Below are positions 35,290-46,599 of a DNA stretch of 64,000 bases, in pieces. Source of the DNA: Sabethes cyaneus. Its lineage: Eukaryota > Arthropoda > Insecta > Diptera > Culicidae. Both the position numbers and the translations under genes were made by a program. The notes below the pieces were generated by a model. It ran no database searches, was not told the origin of the DNA, and worked only from the letters and a program-made list of their open reading frames with translations. The stretch covers positions 13,992,768-14,056,767 of the forward strand of contig NC_071355.1 in assembly GCF_943734655.1 (NCBI RefSeq), written 5' to 3'. How positions within the stretch are numbered: the stretch's first letter is position 1; the number at the start of each line of letters is the position of its first letter.

Positions 35290-38200
35290 GTAAGTCATCG
35301 GTTATTCCAATCGAAGTGATCACATTTTGGCTACGACCGAGTCCGAGGTCGTAGACTAGATTTAAAAGGTTAGGGCCACTCTCCCTGTCTTGTCTGTCGT
35401 CCCCGAACAGTTTTTCATTTTCCTTTTGCTTGGTGGAAGTCCAAATTGGCGGCCATTTTGGAGAGCGAAACTACGAAAACAAAAGATAAATTCCCCCCAT
35501 TCCAGTGCAGTTTGTTTCGGTAAAATTTGCCGCGAAAGCAGTGCAATGCAACCAACCCGAACCAACCAACCTTCGGTATTGTTATTATATAATTTTTATT
35601 ATTATCTTCATTAGGAATTGCCCCCGAGGGAACGAACGTGAATTGTTCTCTGTTTGCTTCTTTTACTTTTTTTTCGCTGCCTTTTCGCCCTTTCTGGAGT
35701 CTCAGCCTGCCTCGGCAGAGGAGTTGCAACGTCAGATCGCTCAAGTGTCTTACCCCTCAAACCATGCAATTAAAAATTCACAATTTTTTTTCGTTTGGAC
35801 GAACTTTAGCACCTGCCGTAGACGACTATGGTCGGGAACGGCCGAGAAACGAGGGCGAACTATTCGGAAAGACGATTTTAATATTCGAAGCTCAATGATA
35901 CACTGTGTTTCACCTTTCCCTTCCAGCAGACGGCGCTCTGCTAGAGTGCTAGTGCTAGTGCGAGGGGAAGGACGCAGGATTGCATCTCCCGGTGAGATGA
36001 AAATGTGCGCTTGGGAGCATAAATAATATTTTATTAAAAAAGTTTCTCCCGGGGATCTATCGGGAAGAAGACGATCCGCTGCCGGCTGCTGATGGATACA
36101 AAGTAGCTGGCTGGGCTCCTCTTTCGAGCATGGCCGTAGCATTTTAGACGCTATTCAAACAACCATTGCGAACGAAACAAGCGCAAGAGAGCGAGCGTTG
36201 CACTTTTTGCCCGGAAAGGGGTTTCTACCCGGGTATTTATCTTCCGTCGAAGAACCTTCAATTGCTGCAACGTTCGGAATGCAGAAGCGGCCAGAGCACA
36301 GGAAAAAAAAACAGTCAGCTCTTGCCGGCAAAGATTAATATCAAAAATTCACCAAATTCGCAGATTTTCCTTTTTCTTTATCTTTTTTTTGTGGGCAAGA
36401 GCTGAGCCAAACACAGACCGACTCTAATGACTGGAGTGTCTTGTATGGGTTGGTTTCGATTGCAACGGAAACAGCATCACAGGCAAAAGTCGGAAGTGCA
36501 CCGCTTCAACGTCGACTTTGATCCCGGACTGGAGGAGATTAAAAAGCGCCACTTGACTGGAAACCGATGGTTTTGTGCGTCGCCGTCGTCGTTAGACGAC
36601 GACGACGGTGACGTGATACTGCTCGTTCGTATCCGTCAGTTTCGAAGCGAATCAAAGCAGGCGAAGCTATTGATTCATAATTAAAATTTCATTGTTTGTT
36701 TTTTTATGCGTTTTCGCTGGGTTTGTGTGGGGCTGCTCTTCCCACGCACACGCGAAACGAACGCAAACCGAACGAATCGTCAATTGAAAATTGAAAAAAA
36801 CCTACATGGGCGGAAATCATCACACACGCACGCACGAGGGACGAACCCGTCGGGAAAAGTCTTTTATTAATCGTGAAAATCCGGTTCCACATCGGTGGAC
36901 CCATCGTCGTCGTCAAAGCGTACCGAGAGAGATTGGCAGACCGAGAAACAACGATAACTGTTGGAAAACAAGTGTTGCCTCCCCCGCGACTTGCCGGCTG
37001 GCTGGCTGGCTGGCTGCTCGTTGGCGGGCTTGTAAGTGTCACTTCGGTTTTCCACTTTCAGCCTTTCGATGCGCTTTACCTTTCGAAACGAATGTGTCAT
37101 TGAACTTGTTTAATGTTTAATACCGTTTTTTTTCGAATTTTAAACGTAATTTAATTAGAACGAAAAACTGCACAAACTTTGACAGCCACTCAATTATCCT
37201 GATTGATTAGTTTCAAGTACAAACAGCTGTCAAACAACCGAAGAAATCTCCTCTAATTTCACACCTCCTATCGATTAAATATTCACCGTTAAAGGAATGG
37301 GCCACATTCGTGCGGAACATAGACAACAATCAAGCTCATCTATTATTCACGGAAACAAAGGAAGAAGCCGCAAAATCTGCCGCACCTTCCTTCCCCTCCC
37401 GGCCGCCATTGTTGCTGGCTGCACACAATAATTTTACACACATGTGCTGCCGCTCGTCACTGTCTAGTCGAGAAGCGATAATTATTGTCTTGAATAAATT
37501 ATAGATAAAGGCAATTTATGGCGCAATCAGGACGCTCCGGAACGCGCTCGGCACCAAACCAAATTCTTTAGGAACTTTTTCGTAACACCCACTTGCAGGT
37601 GGGGACTTCTCGTTGCCACCCCCAACAAGGCTAGAAAAATCGATTACCCCTAATCCGCTCATTAAACTTGCACTCCCCTTTCTCCCTCCCCCCAACGGAA
37701 CACGGTCCCTATCCGGAAGGAGTTTCCGAAAACTCGAACACCAACGAAACGAAAGAGTTTCGAATAAAAACTCAAACATTTTCTTTGGATTCGTTTCTCT
37801 CCATCCGCCGCGTAATGTTTACATATGAAAATGAGCTCAACGCCGCCGGTTCCCGCTACTTTTGTTCGGCAGCGGTGTACCAGAATTTTCCGAAAAAGCT
37901 GATTTCACGCCACCATTGGATCGTTGCAAGATTAAAAACTTTTGCTCGCTTCTTGCTTCAACCCCCTCCCCAAGCAACCACCTTACGATCCAACCATCAA
38001 TTAATTGATGTGTGCATATTCAGCGAACTCGAGCTGCCTTGCTCCCCTGTACGATATAAGCCTTAAACAAATTTTGACGATTTTTCCGACGATTCGTTTG
38101 TTCGAATACAACAAATCTAATTACTTTCCGCAACTCATCCCCGTACCTGGTGGTGGCGGCGCACAGGGACCGTTCAATAAGAAACATGAAAAAGGTTGAT

Positions 38201-38900
38201 TTTTCCGAAAAAACGACGACTCATTTCGCCCCCCCCCCCCCCCTCCCCATTTCGGCGGCGCGCACGGTGCATCGGGATCGGAATACCAAATGAATCGTTT
38301 AAGACGTGTGTCTCGCCCCTCGTTACCTGTTCTGCCCTGTCCTGTTGGTTTCGGAAGGTTTCTTTTCCTTAGGTACACGGAAAGGGCGACTCGCGCGGGC
38401 TAAATCGCTTAGTAAATGTATTTATTCTTTTCGTGGTGGCCCCCCAGACCTTCCCTTCAAGCGGGATTTGAGTTTGAGGGGGATCTGCAGCTTTCATTAG
38501 CAGAAAATTATTGTTACCGAATGTTAATGACGACAACGACGACGATCGGTGGAAAACTTTAACCAGCTTTGCTGGTTATAAACGCCCCGAAAATGGTTTC
38601 TTTCGATTCAGTCCCAAACCAGCGATGAACTTCTTTGCTGATTTTTACTGATATATTAGCAACCCTGGTTAACCGTCAAAAATCACACTTTAGCAAAGCT
38701 TTGGCATAAGCCCCCATGCTTGAGTTCGAATTTGTGAGTTTTTTATCGACTTATTTTATAATTTAGAATAAATTCGGAAGCTTGGAATTCCGGAGTTTCC
38801 ATCAATTGATCAGAAATTTTTCTACTAGTTGATTTACGTGGAAAAAAGATGGTATTTCGAAGTGCTTACTTAGTAACTTACATAGTGCAGTGGTAATCCA
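35290..38900. other. Single-copy intronic DNA after the CUT1 exon
   Basis: Mixed-composition sequence with several short microsatellites (GGCT near 36997, a C-run at 38231) and no recognisable exon. Short open frames have no domain support. Confidence 0.45.
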
Positions 38901-38912
38901 GCCTAGATATTA

Positions 38913-38971
38913 GGCCGTATGAATAAAACAGTTTACTTTGCTTTCCCCGTGTAAATCTTATTCATACGGCC
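38913..38971. repeat. Short perfect inverted repeat (possible MITE remnant)
   Basis: GGCCGTATGAATAA at 38913-38926 is exactly repeated in reverse complement at 38958-38971, with a 31-base loop. Symmetry of this kind 90 bases from the start of the satellite array suggests the ends of a very short or collapsed inverted-repeat element. A chance hairpin is unlikely for 14 perfect bases. Confidence 0.6.
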
Positions 38972-39059
38972 CATTGTTACTGGAAAGACATCCATTAATC
39001 ACTTAGTCAAGGCTATGTTTTAAACTAAATGCAAGTCCAAGATTAAGTTTATTTCCAGG

Positions 39060-42000
39060 CCCATGTTCTATCGCGAGTTTAATCCAAATCCGAGGTTCAA
39101 ATCTAAATGCGTAGTTCAAATCAAATCCATGGTTCAGATCCAAGTCCAGGATTCGCATGCAAGTCCGTGCTTCAGATCCAAGTCCATGGCTCAAATCCAA
39201 ATCCGTGGCTCAGATCCAAGTCCGTGGCTCAGATTAAAATCCGTGGTTAAAATCCAAATCCGTGGTTCAAATCCAAGTCAGTAGTTTAGATGCAAATCCA
39301 AATCAGATTCAGCTCCAAATCCAAATCAATGACTCAGATGCAAGTCTATAGTTTACATCCAAGTGCGTGGTTCAAATCCAAGTCCGTGGTTCAGTCTTTC
39401 AGAGCCAAGTCCGTGATTCAGATGCAAGTCCGTGGCTCAAATCCCAGTCTGTGGTTCAGATCTAAATCCGTGGTTCAAATCCAGATTCGTGGCTCAAATC
39501 CGAGTCTATGTTTCAGATCTAAATCCGTGGATAAAATCCAAATTCGTAGTTCAAATCCAAGTCCGTGCCTCAGATTCAAGTCTGTGGTTCAGTTTTATAT
39601 TCGTAGTTAACGTCCAAATCTACGGTTCAAATCTAAGTTTATGATTCAATTGCAAGTCTGTAGTTCAGAACCAAGTCCATGGCTCAAATCCAAATCTATG
39701 GTTCAGATCTAAATTCGTGGTCGAAACCCAAGTCCGTGGTTCAGATGCTTGTCAGTGCTTCATCTCCGCGCTTTAGATGTAAATCTGTGGTTCAAGTCCA
39801 AGTCCTCGGCATAAATCCAGCCTGTGGCTAAAACTCGAATCCATGGTTCAAATCCAAGTCCGTGGTTCAGGTCCAAGTCCGTGACTCAGATTCAAGGCGG
39901 CAGTTCAGATCCTAATCCGTGGTTAAAATCCAAATCCGTGGTTCAAATCCAAGTCCGTGGTTCAAATTCAAGTCCGTGACTCCGATCCAAGCATGTGGCT
40001 TAGATATAAATACGTGGTTAAAATTGAAATTTGTGGTTCAAATCCAAGTTCGTGCTTCAGATTCAAGTCCGTGGTTCAAATCCTAGTCCGTGGTTCGGAT
40101 CCAAATCCGTGGTTCAGACTTTCAGAGCCATGTACGTGATTCAGATGCAAGTCCGCTCAAAACCAAGTCTGTGATTCAGATCTAAATCCGTGGTTAAAAT
40201 CCAAGCCTGCGCTTCAGATGTAAGTTCGTGGTTCAAATCCAAATTCATGGTTCAGATCCAAAACAGTTTTCAAATCCAAGTTCGTGGCTCTGATCCAAGT
40301 CTGTAGTTCAAATTTAAGTCCGTAACTAAAATACAACTCCGCGCTTGAGATGTAATTCCGTAGCTCAGATCCAAGTCTGTGGTTCAAATCTAAATCGGTG
40401 GTAAAAATCCAAATTCGTGGTTCAAATCCCAGTTCGTGGCTCTGATTGAAGTCTGTAGTTCAGACCTAAATCCGTGTTTGAAATCCAAGTACCTAATTCA
40501 GATGCAAGTCCGTGGTTAAAATCCAAGCCCGCGCTTCAGATGTAAGTTCGTGGTTCAGATCCAAATCCAAGTTCGTAGCTCCGATCCAAGTCTGTAGATT
40601 AGATCCTAGCTCGTGGTTCAAATCTAAGTTCGTAGTTCAGTCAGATGCAAGTTCGTGCTTCAGCTCCATGTCCGTCTGTAGTTCAGATGCAAGTCCGTAG
40701 TTCAGATCTAAATCCGAGTATAAAATCCATATCCGTAGTTCACATCCAAGATTTAAATCCGTGGATAAAATACAAAGCATCAAATCCAAATCAGTGACTC
40801 AGATGCAGACCGTGATTTAGGTCCAAATCCGTGGCTTTCAGAGCCAAGTTCGTGACTTAGATCCAAGTCTGTTTTTCAGATCTAAATCCGAGGTTAAAAT
40901 CCAAATTCGTGGTTCAAATCCAAGTTCCTGGTTCAGAATCAAGTCTGTGGTTCAGTTCTAAATCCGTGGTTTAAATCCAAGCACCTAATTCAGATGCAAG
41001 TCCGTGGTTCAAATCCATGTCCGTAGTTCAGATCCAAGTCTGTGGTTCAGATTAAATCCGTGGTTAAAATCCAAGCCCGTGCTTCAGATGTAAGTTTGTG
41101 GCTCAGATCCAAGTCCGTGCTTCAGGTCTAAGTCCGTGGCTCAAGTGCAGTCTGTGGTTCAGATATAAATCCATGGTAAAAATCATAATCTTAATCCTCA
41201 AATCCAAGTCTGTGGTTCAGATGCAAGCCTGTGCTTCAGCTCCAAATCCGTGATTCAGATGCAAATCTGTAGCTCTGATACAAGTCCGTGGCTCTGGTCT
41301 AACTCTGCGGTTTATTTCTAAATCCGTGGTTCAGATGCAAATTCGTGGCTCAAATCCAAGTTTGTGGTTCAGTACTAAATCTATGATTCAAATCCAAATC
41401 CGTGGTTCAGGTCCAAGTTCATAGTTCAGATGCAGGTTCGTGGCTCTGACCCGAGTCAGTGATTCAGATCTCAATCCAATCTCAAATCTGAGTCCATGAC
41501 TCATACCCAAGTTCAAAATCCGTGGTTCAAATCCAAATCTCTGGTTCAAATGCTAGTACTTGGTTCAGATCCAAGCCTGGTCGTGCTTCAGATCCAAGTC
41601 CGCTCCAAGCTCAATTCCAGGTCTGTGGTTTAAATTTAAAACCGTGGTTCAGATCCAAATCTGTAGTTCAGATCTAAGTTCATGATTCAGGTTCAAGCCC
41701 AGGCTCAGATCCAAGTATGTGGTTCAAATCTAAATTCGTTACCAAAATCCAAATCCATGATTCAAATCCAAATTCGTGGTTCAGATCCAAATTCATAGTT
41801 CAGATGCAAGTCCGTGCTTCAGATACTATGATACAGATGTAAGTCTGTAGTTCAGATCCAACTCCGTGAATCAGGTCCAAATCCGTGGTTCAAATCCAAA
41901 TCTGCGGTTCAAATCCAAGTCCATGGTTCAGATGCAAGTCCGTGCTTCAGATACAAGTCAGTGATTCAGATTCAACTCTGTAGCTCAGATCCAAGTCAAG

Positions 42001-43940
42001 TATTTAATTTAGATTTAAATCCCTGATCAAAATCCAAATCCAAAATTGAGCCCGTGGTTCAAATCCAAGCCTGTGGTTCAGATGCAAGTCCTTGATTCAG
42101 ATTCAACGACGTGCTTCAGCTTCAAGTCCGTGCTTCAGATGCAACTGTGATTCGGATCCAAATCCATGGTTCAGATCCAAGTCCAGGATTCATACGCAAG
42201 TCCGTGGCTCAGATCCAAGTCTGTGATTCAGATCCAAATCCACAGTTCAAATGCAAGTCCGTACTTCAGATACAAGTCAGTGATTCAGATTCAAATCCGT
42301 CGTTCAGGTTCAAGTCAGTGACTCAGATCCAAGTATTTAATTTAGATCTAAATCCCTGATCAAAATCCAAATCCGTGGTTCAAATCCAAGGCTGTGTTTC
42401 AGATGCAAGTCCATGCTTTAGTTTCAAGTCCGTGCTTCAAATCCATATCTGTGATTCAGATGCAAGTGTGTAGTTCAGATCCAAGATTGTGGGTCAGTTC
42501 CAAATCCATGGCTCAGATCCAAATCCGTGGTTCAAATCCAAGCCCATGGTTTAGATACAAGTGCGTGTTTCAGCTTCAGGTCCGTGCTTCAGATGCAAGT
42601 TTGTGATTCGGTTCTAAATCCGCGGTTCAGACCCTAGTTCGTGGTTCAGATGCAAGTCCGAGGTAACAATGCAAATTCGTTCTTCGAATCCAATTCTATG
42701 GCTCATATTTAAGGTTGCGGTTCAGATCCAAATCCGTGGTTCGGACCAATATCCGTGATTCAAATCCAAATCCGTGACTCAGATTCAAGTCCGTGGTTTA
42801 AATCCAAGTCCGTGGCTTAGATTCAAGTCTATGGTTCAGATCTAAATCCGTGGTTAAAATTCAAGCCCGCACTTCAGACGTAAGTTCGTGGTTCAAATCC
42901 AAATCCATGGTTCAAATTCAAGTTCGCAGCTCTGATCCAAGTCTGTAGTTCAAATCTAAGTCCGTGACTAAAATACAAGTCCGCGCTTGAGATGTAATTC
43001 CGTAGCTCAGATCCAAATCCGTGATTCAAATCCAAGTCAGTAGTTCAGATGCAAATCCAAATCAGATTCCAAATCAGATTGAGATTCAAATCCAAATCAA
43101 TGACTCAGATCCTAGTCTGTAGTTCACATCCAAGTCCGTGGTTCAAATCCAAGTCTGTGGTTCAGATCCAAATCCGTGGTTCAGACTTTCAGAGCCAAGT
43201 CCGTGATTCAGATGCAAGTCCGTGGTTCAAATCCAAGTCCGTGGCTCAAATCCAAGTCCGTTTTTCAGATCTAAATCCGTGGATAAAATCCAAATTCGTG
43301 GTTCAAATCCAAGTGTGTGGCTCTGATTCAAGTCTGTAGTTCAGACCTAAATCCGTGGCTCAAATCCATGTACCTAATTCAGATGCAAGTCCGTGGTTCA
43401 AATCCATGTCCGTAGTTCAGATCCAAGTCCGTGATTCAAATCCAAGTTCGTAGCTCCGATCCAAGTCTGTAGATTAGATCCTAGCTCGTGATTCAAATCT
43501 AAATCCGTGGTTCAGATGCAAGTTTGTGCTTCAGCTCCATGACCGTGCTTTAAATGCAAGTCTGTAGTTCAGATGCAAGTCCGTAGCTCATATCTAAATC
43601 CGTGTTTAAAATCCATATCCGTAGTTCACATCTAAGATTTAAATCCGTGGTTTAAATCCAACTCCGTGGCTCAGATCCAAGTCCGTTCTTCAGGTCCAAG
43701 TCCGTGGCTTAAATGCACTTCTGTGGTTCAGATCTAAATCCATGGATAAAATCTCAATATCTAAATCCGGGGTAAAATTTAAATCCGAGTTTCAGATGCA
43801 AATCCGAGGCTCAGATAGAAGTTTGAGGTTCAGTACGAAAGCTATGATTCAAATCCAAGTCCATGGCTCAGATCCAAGTCTAGTCTAGATCTAAATTCAT
43901 GGTTCAGATCCAAGTCCGTGGCTCAGACGCTAGTCAATGA
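39060..43940 (+). repeat. 19-base tandem array (about 250 degenerate copies)
   Basis: The unit is close to GATCCAAGTCCGTGGCTCA, with common variants carrying GTGGTTCAAATCCAAG. Adjacent perfect pairs, for example near 39187-39230, fix the period at 19 bases. Three units (57 bases) give a 19-residue repeat in every translated frame, which explains the short periodic open frames. A CTTTCAGAGCC landmark recurs at 39396, 40119, 40834 and 43186. The first spacings (723 and 715) are close to 38 units (722). Larger blocks are also duplicated, for example 40165-40380 with 42845-43015. No gene is present. Confidence 0.92.
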
Positions 43941-43974
43941 GTAAGTGTCTTATCTGCTCCACTTCAGAATAATT

Positions 43975-46580
43975 ATAAAATTATTGGACTTGAATTTGGA
44001 CATCAAATTGGACTTTAACTTAAACTTCAAATCGAACTTGAAATTTAACTTGAAATCGGATATAAAATTGGACTTAAATTGGATCTCAAATTAGACTAGA
44101 AATTGCCCTTTAACTCTGACTTGAAATTAGATAAAATTAGATACAAAATTTCACTAGAAGTTAGACATTAAAGCAAATTTAAAATTGATTCGAAATTTTA
44201 CTTGAAACTGGACTCGAATTGTAGCTGAAGTTGGACTTTAAATCTGATTTGAAATGAACTTAAAATAGTGAAATCGGACTTAAAATATGACTTGTTTTAT
44301 AATTTTAAATTGACCCTTACATTGAACTTGAGTTTGGACGTCAAATAGGACTTGAAATTTGACATGAGGTTTACTTGAAACCGGACTTGAAATTATACTT
44401 TATATCGGACCTTAAATTCGCTACAAAATTTGAAATCGCACTTATGATTGAACTTAATACAGGCCTGAGTTCCAATTAGACTTGAAATCGGATATGAAAT
44501 TAAACAGTAACATGGGCTTGACTTTTAAATTGTACTTCAAATCGGAATGAAATTGGATTTTCATTTCGAATTGCAAATTGCAATTGGAGTTTGAACTGAA
44601 ATTGGACTTAAATTGCCCTGGCTTGAGATTGTTTTTTTAATTGGACCTGAAATTGTTCTTAAATTGGAACTAAAACTAGTACTAGATTGGCAATTAAACT
44701 TAAAATTAGATTTTAAATCGCATTTACAATCGGTCATAAAATTAGGACTGGATTGAACTTAAATTTGGACTTCAAATCGGACTTGAAACGTAATATCGTA
44801 CTTATTAGACGGATAAATTAGACTTGAAATTTTACCACAAATTGGTCTTGATATTGGACATAAATTGGATTTGCAGTCGAAGTTAAAATTGGAGTCCAAA
44901 TGTTGCTTGAAAATGGAATTAAATTGGATTTGAAGTTAGACATGCAATTGGACATGAAATTGCATTTAAAACTGGAAATGAAATTTTCATGAAATTGAAC
45001 TTGCATTGAGACCAATTTCACGTTTAATAACTTAACGCGTTGCTCTAAATTAAACTGTACATTGGACTTGAAAGCAGAGTTGAAAAGAATTTAAAGAAAT
45101 TGAATTAATGTGTTCTAGTTATTTTTATTGGCGACGGGACTCCAGAACTGTCGATCCTGGGCTGCCGTTCTTCAATCCCATCGAATGCCAGCTGCCTGTG
45201 TGTCGTCCTCGACAGCGCTCATCCATCGGGTGCGGGGTCTACTCCGAAGTCTACTGCCTATTTCTGGTTTTCTGCTGAAAACAGTTTTGGCTACTTCCAG
45301 TGAACTTGATATCGGATATAAAATGGAATTTTGTCTTCAAATCGGTGTTTAAATTTGATTCAAGTTCGGCTTGGAATTTGCCTAAAATGGGACATTAAAT
45401 TGGACTTGAAATTGGTCCTCAATTAAACTTCTAATTTTTCTTAAAATTGGGCGTGAAATTCCACTTCCATTCTCTTGGAATTAAACATTAAAAATAACTT
45501 TAAACTGGACTTAAAATGGATCTCAATGGGACTTGAAATTGTACTTGAAGTCGGTTGTGAAATTGAGCTTTAATTAGACTAGACATTGGTTTTAAAATGG
45601 GACATTGAAATTAGACCTCAAATGGGTTTCAAATGGCACTTGGAATTAGAATTGGAAGTGTAAAATCGGACATTGAATTACGTTTGGGATTCTGTGATCC
45701 GAAAGCGGAGATGAAGTTGAATTGAAACTGACTTAAATTTGAAATTTGACTAAAAATGGGACATTAAATTGGACCTCAATTAAACTTCAATTTTTTCTCA
45801 AAAAAGAGTGTGATATTCCACTTTAAATTAGCCCTAATATTGTATTTCAAAATGGGAATTAAATGAGACATGAAATTGGACCTGAAATGGAACTTTATAT
45901 TGGCCTTAAAACTAGACTTCAATTGGACTTGAGGGTCGGAGGTGAAATTGGGGTTACCTTAGACTCGAAATTGAACATAAAATTGGACTTCAATGGAAAT
46001 TGCATTTGAAATCGGTGTGGAAATTGAACTTTAATTTGACTTGTAGTTGTAAAATCGGACATTCTATGCTTGGGATTCGATCCGAAATCGGACATTAAAT
46101 TGCCCTTGGAATTTGTTTCGAAATCGCAGGTTTTAATTTCACCACTATATAAGATTTTAAATTGGACTCAAAATGGGACACTAAATAGGACAACACTCAC
46201 CGACTAATCGGTAATCGAATAATTGAACATTTTGGACATCAGTAGTTGTGTATATACGAGCCATCTACTATGCCTAGTTTGGGGTTCTGTAGTCTTCGGT
46301 TAAAATTAAAGTTGAGATGGGCTATTGAATTGACCACTCCGGACTTACCGGTGGCACCTTGAGAAATTGTTTCCCAGTCTGGTCAGGCCGAGCACGCCAG
46401 TGCTTGAACTTGAACACAAAATCGGACTTGAAATTAGACTCAAAAAAGTACTGAAAATTGGTATTAAATAAGATTTAAAATTGGACTTGATGTCAGACAT
46501 TACATTAGACTTGAATTTTACTTTCTGTCTTGAAATAACACGTAAGTTGGGCTTGAAATTAGCCTTCAAATTGATCTTGA
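43975..46580 (-). repeat. 12-base degenerate tandem array
   Basis: The + strand is filled with variants of TTGGACTTGAAA. On the other strand it reads CAAGTCCAATTT, which resembles words of the neighbouring 19-base and 11-base arrays; hence the minus orientation given here. Longer words recur about 0.37-0.39 kb apart: ATGGGACATTAAATTGG at 45387 and 45756, and TTGGGATTC at 45684 and 46070. A retroelement fragment interrupts it at 45.13-45.27 kb. Confidence 0.85.
45128..45265 (-). pseudogene. Non-LTR retrotransposon C-terminal fragment
   Basis: On the minus strand the sequence encodes RPRTRWMSAVEDDTQAAGIR followed by TAAQDRQFW. This is the Arg/Trp-rich C-terminal segment typical of LINE polyproteins after the reverse transcriptase. 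A stop codon interrupts it, and only about 40 codons remain. It is embedded in the 12-base array and antisense to cut. Confidence 0.7.
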
Positions 46581-46599
46581 AACTCTATTGTTACACAAT

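Noticed and set aside
39063..43339. Short open frames with a regular 19-residue repeat
   Set aside because: Three 19-base units give a 19-residue period in any frame. There is no start context, conservation or gene structure.
39060..43940. tRNA genes suggested by repeated GGTTCAAATCC words
   Set aside because: No cloverleaf, acceptor stem or anticodon arm can be formed around these words. Only box-like motifs are present.
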